Origin: Belliella filtrata
GTDB lineage: Bacteria > Bacteroidota > Bacteroidia > Cytophagales > Cyclobacteriaceae
DNA length: 64,000 nucleotides
NCBI RefSeq assembly: GCF_022549775.1
Contig: NZ_JAKZGP010000008.1
Span: forward strand, 44,558 to 108,557
Direction of reading: 5' to 3'
The notes under the pieces were generated by a model. The model was not told where the DNA came from, searched no databases, and saw nothing but the letters and a program-made list of their open reading frames with translations. Every line of letters starts with the position of its first letter. The stretch's first letter is position 1. Positions 35,963 through 44,611 of the stretch are shown here, one piece after another. A program made the translations under genes and the position numbers.

Positions 35963-36850
35963 ATGTTGAGAGGATTGTGTTTATTAATTTGCTTTCTTAT
36001 TCAAGGAGAAACTTCTCTTTTGGCGCAGATAAGCAAGGATTTCAGTATTGATGCACGTAGTGGCTATAGCATTGTGCATTTGGATTATAATGTATATAAA
36101 GGGATCACGTATGTCAAAAGGATACCAAGTGATAAACCAGTCCTGATAAAGTCTAAACTTTCGAAAGTGAACGTATTGCCTTCGTTTTCACATGAGATTA
36201 AAGATGATGTGCTGACAGCACATTTGCATCATCGCAATGTAGAGTCAGAGACATTTGGCAAGAGTTTATCATATAAGCTTTTTTCTAGTGATAGTGAGGA
36301 TTTTGATCATCAATGGGATGTAGGATTGAGTTCAAGTCACTTGTATGATTTGGATTTGTATTTTGGAATAGGTAAGGCCAACCTTGATTTTTCTCATATT
36401 CCTATTTCTAATTGTAAAATAAAGTCGGCTAGTGCTGATATTAAGCTTGATTATTCTAAAAAAGTACCCAATTCGGTGACGATGGATACCATGATGGTTT
36501 CTTTAAACATGGGAAACCTGGATGCATATAACATCAATTATGCAAATGCTGAATTGATGTTGTTTGAGATTAATTATGGGACTTTGAACCTTTCTTTCTC
36601 AGAGGGAGTAATTCATGATCTGAAAGTATCAGCTGTAGTTGGCGCTGGAAAAGTAAACTTAACGCTGCCTGATCAAAACCAACCTTATAGACTAAAAATA
36701 AAATCTACCCCAATGTGTAGATTAACCTTGCCTAGCTACTTAAAAGATATAGGTGATAAGACCTATGTGAGCAAATCTTACGACAAAGACGCACCAGATT
36801 TGGTAGATTTGGTCATAGATATTTCAGTTGGTTCTTTGGTAGTAAAGTAA
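35963..36850 (+). CDS. Secreted protein with toast-rack-like beta structure, unknown function
   Basis: This 295-residue protein has a signal peptide (MLRGLCLLICFLIQGETSLLAQ). The rest is almost all short beta strands in a repeating pattern (LDLYFGIGKANLDFSH, VSLNMGNLDAYNINYANAELMLFEINYGTLNLSF). This resembles a toast_rack/DUF4097-like beta-helix. It is probably periplasmic or outer-membrane associated; there is no lipobox. The ABC exporter genes follow 31 bp later and may be in the same operon, but a functional link is only suggested by position. Confidence 0.6.
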   Translation: MLRGLCLLICFLIQGETSLLAQISKDFSIDARSGYSIVHLDYNVYKGITYVKRIPSDKPVLIKSKLSKVNVLPSFSHEIKDDVLTAHLHHRNVESETFGKSLSYKLFSSDSEDFDHQWDVGLSSSHLYDLDLYFGIGKANLDFSHIPISNCKIKSASADIKLDYSKKVPNSVTMDTMMVSLNMGNLDAYNINYANAELMLFEINYGTLNLSFSEGVIHDLKVSAVVGAGKVNLTLPDQNQPYRLKIKSTPMCRLTLPSYLKDIGDKTYVSKSYDKDAPDLVDLVIDISVGSLVVK

Positions 36851-36881
36851 TTGATTCTTAAAATATTATACTCTTGTAAAA

Positions 36882-37781
36882 TTGAGCATACTCTCTATAC
36901 TTCAGCTTCATAAGTACTATGGTGAACAAGCCGCATTGGAAGATATAAGCCTAGATATACCAGAGGGTAAGATTTTTGGCCTCTTAGGCCCAAATGGAGC
37001 TGGCAAAACTACACTTATTAGGATAGTCAATCAAATCATAGCGCAAGATAGCGGCGAGATTCGTTTCGATAATGAGCCTCTTGAGAGATATCATATATCA
37101 AAGATCGGTTATTTGCCTGAAGAAAGAGGTTTATACAAAAAAATGACTGTTTATGACCAGTTGATTTATTTTGCAAGAATCAAAGGTATCTCTTCTCGAG
37201 AGGCACGTAGCAAAGTGAACTATTGGCTAGACAAGCTGTCTGTAGGAGCATGGAGGGATAAGAAGATTGAAGAGTTATCCAAGGGAATGGCGCAAAAAGT
37301 GCAGTTCATCGCAACGGTGATACACGGGCCAAAATTATTGATTCTTGATGAGCCATTTTCAGGTTTTGATCCAGTAAATGCCGCTTTGATAAGAGATGAG
37401 ATTTTAGAAATCAAAGAAAGTGGTGTCACGATTATGCTTTCTACGCATAGGATGGACTCTGTCGAGCAGCTCTGTGATCATGTAGCACTTATCAACAAGT
37501 CAAAGTTATTGTTGCATGGGGCTATTGATGCGGTCAAGGCAACGCATGATGAACGAGTTTTTGAGGTTGTATTGGAAGCTTGGTCTCTTGACTTTCCGGA
37601 ATCATGGAGAGTAGTCAAGAGCTCAAATTTGGTGACTATATGGGTGGCACAAGACCGAATGTCTGCAAATGAAGTTTTAAGTGGAGTGATGAAATATGGT
37701 GAAGTCAAATCCTTTGGGATTTTAAGACCATCTATAGAAGAGATATTTATCAAGCAAGTGAAGGCAAGCGATCATGGATAA
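36882..37781 (+). CDS. ABC transporter ATP-binding protein (ABC-2 exporter, NatA-like)
   Basis: This 299-residue protein has Walker A GPNGAGKTT, signature ELSKGMAQKV (a variant of LSGGQ), Walker B LLILDEPFSGFDP and switch His in LSTHRM. A C-terminal DUF4162-like region (about 215-299) follows. It energises the permease encoded next, with which it overlaps by 8 bp. The start is TTG at 36882, since the conserved N-terminus begins there and no ATG is available. The exporter class resembles NatAB (sodium) and other drug or ion ABC-2 systems; the substrate is unknown. Confidence 0.88.
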   Translation: MSILSILQLHKYYGEQAALEDISLDIPEGKIFGLLGPNGAGKTTLIRIVNQIIAQDSGEIRFDNEPLERYHISKIGYLPEERGLYKKMTVYDQLIYFARIKGISSREARSKVNYWLDKLSVGAWRDKKIEELSKGMAQKVQFIATVIHGPKLLILDEPFSGFDPVNAALIRDEILEIKESGVTIMLSTHRMDSVEQLCDHVALINKSKLLLHGAIDAVKATHDERVFEVVLEAWSLDFPESWRVVKSSNLVTIWVAQDRMSANEVLSGVMKYGEVKSFGILRPSIEEIFIKQVKASDHG

Positions 37782-39081
37782 GGTTTTTTTGGTAATACAG
37801 AGAGAGTATTTGGCCAAAGTGAAAAAGAAATCTTTTCTCTTGGCCACGCTGTTGACTCCACTGATCTTCCCTACTATCATGGGGGTATTTTTGTGGATCG
37901 CTATCGGCGATGCATCTGATCTTCAAGTTAAGATGATTGAAGTAGTAGATGAGAATGATTTTTTTTATGTCGAAAGCTCTGATACATATGCTTTTTCAAT
38001 TTCAAAAGTAACCAAAGAGGAAGGTAAGGAAATGGTACAGCAAGGAGAAAGGCATGGCTTTCTTTATATTCCTAAAATGGATTTGGGTAGCCCGTCAGGA
38101 ATTCAATATTATGGTGGAAGTAATCCTAGCATGTCTCTTATTACCAGTTTGGAAGGTAGTATCAAAAGGAGAATTGAAGAATATAAACTGATGCAGCAAG
38201 GTATTGATCCTTCAATATTAGCTGGAGTCAGGACACCTGTAAGTATACAGACACTTATTGTTCAGGACTCTGGGCAAGAGACTACTACAGATGCTACATT
38301 GAATTATGGATTAGGATTTTTGACTGGGATTTTGATATACATTTTCATTTTTGTGTATGGTAACCAAGTCATGCAAGGTGTAATTGAAGAGAAATCAAGT
38401 AGGATCATTGAGATTTTGGTTTCTTCATTGAAACCATTTCAATTGATGCTAGGGAAAATCATTGGAATCGGGGCTGTTGGGCTTACACAATTTTTGATAT
38501 GGATAATTTTGATTTCGGGTTTGTCAGTTGTGGTTATGGGGTACTTTGGGATGCAGATGCCACAGCAAACAGCCATGGAGCTTATGAACCCAGACCTAAC
38601 TCAGATACCTGACTTTGGAGAGTTTTCACCGATTTTGGAGGCATTACAAGGAGTAGACTTTGTACAGCTTGTTGTAGTATTTATGTTTTACTTTTTAGGT
38701 GGTTTTATGCTTTATGGGGCGTTTTTTGCTGCGATAGGGGCAGCTGTAGATACCCCTGGGGATGCTCAACAGTTTATGTTTCCAGTGACTATCCCTCTTC
38801 TCATAGCGTACATGGGCTTGTTTATATTTGTACTGGATGATCCTGATAGTAATGTGTCATTTTGGCTATCTATTATTCCTTTCACTTCCCCTATCGCAAT
38901 GATGGGTAGGGTGAGTTTTGGAGTGCCTATTCAAGAACTACTGTTGTCTATGTCTTTATTGGTAGCAGGTTTCTTGTCTACCACTTGGCTTGCTGGGAAG
39001 ATTTATCGTATCGGTATACTTATTCACGGCTCAAAAGTAGGTTATAAGACATTGTGGAGATGGTTAAGGAGTAGCTCCTGA
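37774..39081 (+). CDS. ABC transporter permease (ABC-2, NatB-like)
   Basis: This 435-residue protein has one membrane helix near 23-44 and an extracytoplasmic domain (about 50-180). Five to six C-terminal helices follow, with the ABC-2 signature YGNQVMQGVIEEKSSRIIEILVSSLKPFQLMLGKIIGIG. This matches NatB/YhaP-type permeases. It overlaps its ATPase gene by 8 bp. A perfect 15-bp terminator follows the stop. Confidence 0.88.
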   Translation: MDKVFLVIQREYLAKVKKKSFLLATLLTPLIFPTIMGVFLWIAIGDASDLQVKMIEVVDENDFFYVESSDTYAFSISKVTKEEGKEMVQQGERHGFLYIPKMDLGSPSGIQYYGGSNPSMSLITSLEGSIKRRIEEYKLMQQGIDPSILAGVRTPVSIQTLIVQDSGQETTTDATLNYGLGFLTGILIYIFIFVYGNQVMQGVIEEKSSRIIEILVSSLKPFQLMLGKIIGIGAVGLTQFLIWIILISGLSVVVMGYFGMQMPQQTAMELMNPDLTQIPDFGEFSPILEALQGVDFVQLVVVFMFYFLGGFMLYGAFFAAIGAAVDTPGDAQQFMFPVTIPLLIAYMGLFIFVLDDPDSNVSFWLSIIPFTSPIAMMGRVSFGVPIQELLLSMSLLVAGFLSTTWLAGKIYRIGILIHGSKVGYKTLWRWLRSSS

Positions 39082-39098
39082 TTTAGCCAAGAATAAAA

Positions 39099-39131
39099 CC
39101 AAAAGGCCAACTCCATGAGTTGGCCTTTTGG
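39099..39131. terminator. Perfect 15-bp bidirectional terminator
   Basis: CCAAAAGGCCAACTC (39099-39113) and GAGTTGGCCTTTTGG (39117-39131) pair completely around CAT. A/T-rich arms give U-runs on both strands. It serves the convergent permease and dps genes. Confidence 0.9.
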
Positions 39132-39168
39132 TTTGCTTGTGGTAGCTAAATTAAAATAATAATTGGTT

Positions 39169-39639
39169 TTATTTCAAATATGCGGACAGCATCCACACAA
39201 CTTTTTCTTTACCTGTGATGTATTCGCTCATGAGAGAAACAGTACCTTCATCATTTTGTTCAGCAGCAATGTCTAAAACTTCTCTTTCGAGTTTCAAAAG
39301 CGTGTTTAAGTTATCTCTGACGATTTCTACCATTTTTTTAGCTTCGTCTACTTCTTTTGCTTCTTTGATCTCTGCATTCTGAATGTATTCATCAAATGAA
39401 GACAATGGTCTAATCCCTAAAGTGAGGATTCTTTCAGCAACTTCGTCTATTCCTAGATTTGCAGCATTGTACAGCTCTTCAAACTTTGCATGAAGCTCAA
39501 AGAAATTCGGTCCTGATACGTTCCAGTGGAAATTTCTCAAGTTTTGGTAGTAGATCTCATAGTTTGCTAGAAGCTCATTCAACTTTTTAGCAAGTACTTT
39601 ACTGTCTTTTATTTCTAATCCGATATCGTTTGTGCTCAT
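39169..39639 (-). CDS. dps: Dps/ferritin-like DNA-protection protein
   Basis: This 156-residue protein has the Dps ferroxidase ligands at the subunit interface: His in NLRNFHWNVSGPNFFELHAKFEELY and Asp/Glu in GIDEVAERILTLG. Dps forms a 12-mer that oxidises and stores iron using hydrogen peroxide and can coat DNA. The N-terminus is short and weakly basic, so DNA binding may be weak. It is divergent from the histidine kinase gene. Confidence 0.93.
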   Translation of the reverse strand: MSTNDIGLEIKDSKVLAKKLNELLANYEIYYQNLRNFHWNVSGPNFFELHAKFEELYNAANLGIDEVAERILTLGIRPLSSFDEYIQNAEIKEAKEVDEAKKMVEIVRDNLNTLLKLEREVLDIAAEQNDEGTVSLMSEYITGKEKVVWMLSAYLK

Positions 39640-39786
39640 TTTATTATATTTTTGGTTCTAATCAATAATTATACATCAAAATTAAAGCCATTTAGTGCTT
39701 ATAGTAAATTTTGTCCGATAGATAATATCTATGTCAAAATTGAGTTGTCTATAAGTACTACGCTTATATTCTAGAATTGTTACAAT

Positions 39787-41019
39787 ATGAAGTATACCCT
39801 TCAGGAGATTGCTACGCTTGATTTTTATCAAAACAAAAATCGAATCAAATGGCTAATATTTATTTGTTCTGTAGTGATAAGTTTTGGTTCGATCTATTAC
39901 ACCAATGATCTTGTAGAAGAGCTCAAAGATCGAGAAAAGAGGCAGATAGAACTTTTGGCTAGGGCGCTAGAGTATGCAGCGATCTATACAGATAATTTGA
40001 CTTTTATCAATCAAGAGATCATTCAGCAAAATAGCTCCATTCCTTTGATCATAATGGATGAGTTTGGAAATCCTGGCGAATACAAGAACATTAATTTTGG
40101 AAAGAAGTCGACCGATGAAGAACGAGTAGAGATACTCAGGGGAGAATTGATCAAAATGAGAGATCAATACGAACCAATTCAGATGGAGAATGGCTCTTTT
40201 ATATTTTATCGCAATTCAGAATTGCTGACATCTTTGCGATACTATCCGTATGTTCAACTAGCAGTAATTATTGTGTTTGGAGTACTTGCTTATGCGGTAT
40301 TCAATCAGTCTAAAATTGCCGAACAAAATCAGGTATGGGCAGGTCTGACCAAAGAGACTGCGCATCAACTCGGTACACCTATAGCTTCTCTGATGGCTTG
40401 GATAGATTACCTTAAGAATTCTCCCGTCTGGGACGAAAACAAAGAGGTGATCCAAGAAATGGATAAAGATGTAGATAAGCTAAGGATGGTGACGGAGCGC
40501 TTTAGTTCTATAGGAAGTAAGCCCGTGATCCAATCTGAAAATGTCTTTAGCGTAGTAGATGAAGCTATAGCCTACCTTAGACCAAGGATCTCAAGCAAAG
40601 TGGAAATCACTGTAAACGGTTACGCCCGTGATATAGAGGCTATGATCAATAGGCCATTGCTAGAATGGGTTATTGAAAACATATGCAAAAATGCAGTAGA
40701 TGCGATGAGAGGACAAGGTCAGATTTCTATAGAGATTATCAAAGAAAGTGAACAGTTTGTCATCATAGACATTGCAGATACAGGTAAAGGAATGGAAAAG
40801 GGGATGTATAAGAAAGTTTTTAACCCTGGGTTTTCAACTAGAAAGAGAGGTTGGGGTTTAGGGCTTACTTTAGCCAAGCGAATCATAGAGGGATATCACC
40901 AAGGGAAGGTTTTTGTGAAAACCTCGGAAGTGGGTAAAGGGACGACCTTTAGAATTGTACTCAATGGAGTACAAGAACAAATGTCTGAATTTAAGAAGGA
41001 AGATTTCTTTAAGTTTTAA
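39787..41019 (+). CDS. Sensor histidine kinase, orphan
   Basis: This 410-residue protein has membrane helices at about 21-38 and 155-173 enclosing a 115-residue periplasmic sensor. HisKA carries the phospho-acceptor His193 (KETAHQLGTPIASL). HATPase_c has N-box ENICKNAVDAM, G1 DTGKGM, F-box NPGFSTRKRG and G2 WGLGL. The enzyme looks complete. No response regulator gene lies beside it, so its partner is elsewhere. The sensed signal is unknown. Confidence 0.93.
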   Translation: MKYTLQEIATLDFYQNKNRIKWLIFICSVVISFGSIYYTNDLVEELKDREKRQIELLARALEYAAIYTDNLTFINQEIIQQNSSIPLIIMDEFGNPGEYKNINFGKKSTDEERVEILRGELIKMRDQYEPIQMENGSFIFYRNSELLTSLRYYPYVQLAVIIVFGVLAYAVFNQSKIAEQNQVWAGLTKETAHQLGTPIASLMAWIDYLKNSPVWDENKEVIQEMDKDVDKLRMVTERFSSIGSKPVIQSENVFSVVDEAIAYLRPRISSKVEITVNGYARDIEAMINRPLLEWVIENICKNAVDAMRGQGQISIEIIKESEQFVIIDIADTGKGMEKGMYKKVFNPGFSTRKRGWGLGLTLAKRIIEGYHQGKVFVKTSEVGKGTTFRIVLNGVQEQMSEFKKEDFFKF

Positions 41020-41302
41020 AAATTAAAAAAGGCTTCAAAGAAGCCCAGATTAAAGATGTGATCACCATGAGTGATCCCATCTTTCCAATTATTAAACCTT
41101 ACAGCTACTAAGGTACTACCTTACTTTGAATTATCAAAATATTCAAATTGCTGTGCAAAGGGATTCTGCCTTCCCTGATAAAAAGGTAGAATCATGATGT
41201 GTTGAGTGATCTGATTAAATTTATACCGATTATTTTCCCAATTTGATGTAAAGTTTTGGTGTATGTTTTGTCAACGAATGTGCGTCGAAAACGAACCCAT
41301 GG
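41020..41302. other. Structured convergent intergenic region with several hairpins
   Basis: Between two convergent genes lie at least four inverted repeats. GGCTTC-AAA-GAAGCC lies at 41030-41044. AAAGATG-t-GATCAC pairs with GTGATC-c-CATCTTT at 41052-41084. TAAGGTA-C-TACCTTA lies at 41109-41123. GATTCTGCCTT pairs with AAGGTAGAATC at 41162-41193. The first is followed on the minus strand by a T-run and can terminate the DUF5686 gene. The others may be 3'-UTR structures or a small RNA. Confidence 0.5.
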
Positions 41303-43945
41303 TTAGTTGATCCTGATAAAGCTAGCGATACCTAATCTTACACCACCCCTATTAAAGTTATTGTTTTCAAACCCCGCACCCATTTCTACACGAAATATTC
41401 TAAACAGATTGTCTAATGAATATCCCACTTCCCAGTAGTGGGGTGAATTTGCTGTTTTGAGGTAATTGAAGAAAATATTTTCTCTCAAACCTGTAAACCT
41501 CAGCATGGGAAGTTGAGTAAGCAGAAATTTTCTAAACTGGTAATGAATGATTCCGCTCACATACTCGCTAGATGTGCTATATTGATAGTAATCTAGGAAC
41601 CTATAGTTAGATGCCACACCCATGTTGGCGAATATGGTTCTGTTCCCTCCAAAGTGGACAAAGTCTTGGAAATATACTCGATTGTTATTGATGAACGCTC
41701 CGGCCCTGATATTATAATCTAACTTTCCACTAACTCCAAAATTGAAGAAATGCTCGATCCCAGCTTCGACCAAATCAAAATCAGCATGATTAAAGCTTTG
41801 ACTGTGATTAATCCCTTTGGTGTAGCTCAAGTTAATCAAAGGTGCACTGTCGAATAGAGGTGTTTTTCTACCATTTCTGACATAGTATTTGACCCCTGGT
41901 CTCCAACTTAAGTTACCTTTCCAGATGAGAGATTGATTGTTGTCAAAATTATTTGAATGTGCCTCAATGTTTTCTGGGATATTATCAGTATAAGTTCTGC
42001 TGCCTCTGTTGTAAAGACTAAAGTCGCTCGTATTGCTCAAACTTCTTCTATTGGCATAGGTGATACTTGACCTGTAAGTGAATACATCAGATACCCGATG
42101 TGCAAAATACAGTGAGGCAAAGTCTTGCTCATACAACTTCATATAATTTTGCCTCAACAGGAATGAGTAAAGTGAGTTTACGAGTTCATTGATTGGGTTG
42201 TCTGCATTGTATTGAAAGATATATGATCCCCCCTTCAACCCAAGCGTATAGCCTGGTCTGCCTTTATTGACGGATCTTTTTATGTCAATCATATTATAGA
42301 ACTGTTTGCTCGAAAATCCATATCTAAACTCAGGCTCAACACTCCATGATCTTGTGAAGTTTGTGACAGAATCAGCCATTTTTTCAGATTTCTGAACCCT
42401 ATAATACCCACTCAATACGGCTCTGTACCCTTCTACAGTATTGAAGGAGACGCTTGAGGGGTTGTTTTTAATTCCTGCGGATCGACCCTTTCCAAAATTA
42501 TAGTCTCCACCAGTGAGGATATCTAGAGGGTTGAACTTTCTTTTTGATTTTTTTGCGATGCTATCATTTTCGCTGGCTTTTGCAGCTTCAACCACCGCTA
42601 AGCTATCATCCCTTTGGTAACCTTTTAGCTCTGCCTCTGTGAGCTTAAGAGGTCTTATGCTATCCCAATAGCTTAGGTCCCTTTTTTTGGCTAATGAGTC
42701 AATTTTATAAGTTCTATTTGATACTACTTCTGCATCTTCTCTTTCTTTGAGTGCTTCTTTTTCATATTCATTGATAAGTTTTCGAAAATCTTTTCGGCTT
42801 AATTGGTCTTTTTGTGCCATCTGCTCCATTGCTGACACATTTTTATCTAAATTTTTCGCTGACTCTGGGATTTCTTGAACTTTTTCGTCAAGTATTTTGG
42901 TCTCGAAGACAAGATCTTTATTGATTTTGACTTGATGGTCTCTTGCTGAAGCCAGATACTTATACTCTCCCGCAAAGCCAAAAAATTTCCCACCAAAAGT
43001 ATATGTATGCGTGGTAGGCATCCAAACATGAGTGGCTACTTCGGTGTACAGCTGTCTAGCCCCGATATCAAAGCCCAACATTGATGTCTTCAGATCAAGG
43101 CTATGAATGGCCCAATGATCTTCAATGATGAAAATGTGACCTTCAAAGACACGTTCGCCCCTTGATCTAGGTGTTACTCTTATTTTATTTATGATATAGC
43201 CATTTTCAACAAAAGATCCTTCAAATCGAAATTTGTAATAGGCAAATGCAGAAGGTGCAAGTGGAGAAATTGCTTCATTGATTTTCTCTTCATAGAAACT
43301 GGTCACTATATAAGGAGCAGGAGAAGTTTGATTATTGTCACCATTGGTTCTGATACTGATCACCTTCTCTTCGACGGTATTTGGTTGCTTAAAGGTAATC
43401 TCTGATACGGATTCTGTGGTATAAGCTTCATTCAATTTTAGACCTTCTTTTTCAAGTTCTTTTTTCATGAAAAATGGCGCATTGGTAAGCTGACCTGTTC
43501 CCTTCAGGTATACAGTCATGCTGTATTCATCTACTTGCAGCCTGTGGTATTTGGCCTTAGAAATTGCTTTTCGCATTACTGTAAGGGCAGGATCTTCAGC
43601 TTTGCTATTGATAGTGACCTCTTGTAGGGCATAGGTCTGCTGCTCTAATTTAAAGTCAAGTTTAACCCATTCATTTTTAACTTCCACAGTTTGGACTTTG
43701 GAAGTGTATCCTAAGTACTGTACAACCACATCGTAAAACCCCGCCTGAAGCTTATATTCATAATCTCCTTGCTGATTGGTTGGTACACCGTCTCCAAGAT
43801 TTCTGATGAATACCGAAGCATAACCAAGTGGCTCACCCGTATCATCTGTGACTGTTCCTCGAATACCTTGTGCTATGGTAAGGTGGCTTAAAATTAACGA
43901 TAAGAGGGAAAAGAGAAGTGAGGATTTTTTGTAAAAATTTATCAT
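41303..43945 (-). CDS. DUF5686 outer-membrane protein with CarboxypepD_reg-like domain
   Basis: The protein has 880 residues from the ATG at 43945, which gives a good signal peptide (MINFYKKSSLLFSLLSLILSH, cut near TIAQ). An ATG at 43981 is possible. Residues about 25-110 are a carboxypeptidase-like regulatory domain (IRGTVTDDTGEPLGYASV). DUF5686 follows (PALTVMRKAISKAKYHRLQVDEYSM). A charged central linker (LSRKDFRKLINEYEKEALKE...) and a C-terminal barrel ending in IASFIRIN complete it. It is an outer-membrane protein of unknown function, common in Bacteroidota, with no SusD partner. Confidence 0.8.
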   Translation of the reverse strand: MINFYKKSSLLFSLLSLILSHLTIAQGIRGTVTDDTGEPLGYASVFIRNLGDGVPTNQQGDYEYKLQAGFYDVVVQYLGYTSKVQTVEVKNEWVKLDFKLEQQTYALQEVTINSKAEDPALTVMRKAISKAKYHRLQVDEYSMTVYLKGTGQLTNAPFFMKKELEKEGLKLNEAYTTESVSEITFKQPNTVEEKVISIRTNGDNNQTSPAPYIVTSFYEEKINEAISPLAPSAFAYYKFRFEGSFVENGYIINKIRVTPRSRGERVFEGHIFIIEDHWAIHSLDLKTSMLGFDIGARQLYTEVATHVWMPTTHTYTFGGKFFGFAGEYKYLASARDHQVKINKDLVFETKILDEKVQEIPESAKNLDKNVSAMEQMAQKDQLSRKDFRKLINEYEKEALKEREDAEVVSNRTYKIDSLAKKRDLSYWDSIRPLKLTEAELKGYQRDDSLAVVEAAKASENDSIAKKSKRKFNPLDILTGGDYNFGKGRSAGIKNNPSSVSFNTVEGYRAVLSGYYRVQKSEKMADSVTNFTRSWSVEPEFRYGFSSKQFYNMIDIKRSVNKGRPGYTLGLKGGSYIFQYNADNPINELVNSLYSFLLRQNYMKLYEQDFASLYFAHRVSDVFTYRSSITYANRRSLSNTSDFSLYNRGSRTYTDNIPENIEAHSNNFDNNQSLIWKGNLSWRPGVKYYVRNGRKTPLFDSAPLINLSYTKGINHSQSFNHADFDLVEAGIEHFFNFGVSGKLDYNIRAGAFINNNRVYFQDFVHFGGNRTIFANMGVASNYRFLDYYQYSTSSEYVSGIIHYQFRKFLLTQLPMLRFTGLRENIFFNYLKTANSPHYWEVGYSLDNLFRIFRVEMGAGFENNNFNRGGVRLGIASFIRIN

Positions 43946-44611
43946 AACGCTGGCATTAATTAGATATTTGAAACTATTCAAAACTGCTTGAAACGGTCTT
44001 TTGGAAATAGAAGTTTGTTAGGCTTAACTCCGTTATTTGAATCATTCAATTCGTTAGCTAAAATGGGCTTAAAACGCATAGTAATCAAAGGTTTAGAAGA
44101 GACAGCCTAAGATAAGAATGGCTAGTGACTTCCATAAGTAACTTCATAATAGAATCAGAACGGGAAATTTGGGGAAGAGTTAGTAATAAAAAAAATTGTG
44201 GGTGTTAAAAAACTTCAAATTTGTTGGCTAAATTGGATTTAAATAGGGTTGGCTAAAAAAGCCTTAGATATGTCAGCGTCAAAGCTAGAGCATGATAATG
44301 TATGCTTATACTTCGAATGAGCCTAATGAAAAAGATGTTATGCATTAGATTAGGCTAAAAATTACGAATTTTGAAATTTTCAATGCATGTAAATCAAGCT
44401 AGACCGTTTATTCAGTTTGCAAATGCTTAAAATGACAACGCTGTGTAAAATGGGTGTTCCTCAAAATTCAAAGAAATTTTTCTCAAAACAGCGTTATTCA
44501 ATGCGTTTTTGATAAGAGTCTACTTATAAATTTAAATTTTTTAGTTAGTTAAGTCTCAATCCTAGTTGTGGAAATTTCGTATTGATTGATTTGTGTCTTA
44601 ACATCTAAAGT
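43946..44611. other. 666-bp AT-rich intergenic region, no gene seen
   Basis: No ORF with coding character is visible on either strand. It includes two copies of TTGGCTAAA (44224 and 44249), a short hairpin GGCT-AAAAA-AGCC (44251-44263) and a long-range inverted pair, AACGCTGT (44437-44444) and ACAGCGTT (44488-44495). It holds the end of the PUL regulator transcript and the start of the DUF5686 gene. This is the border between core genes and the PUL. Confidence 0.4.

Noticed and set aside
43946..44611. 666-bp gap as a possible hidden or decayed gene
   Set aside because: No family motif was recognised in any frame and stops are dense in all six. Only short inverted repeats were found.
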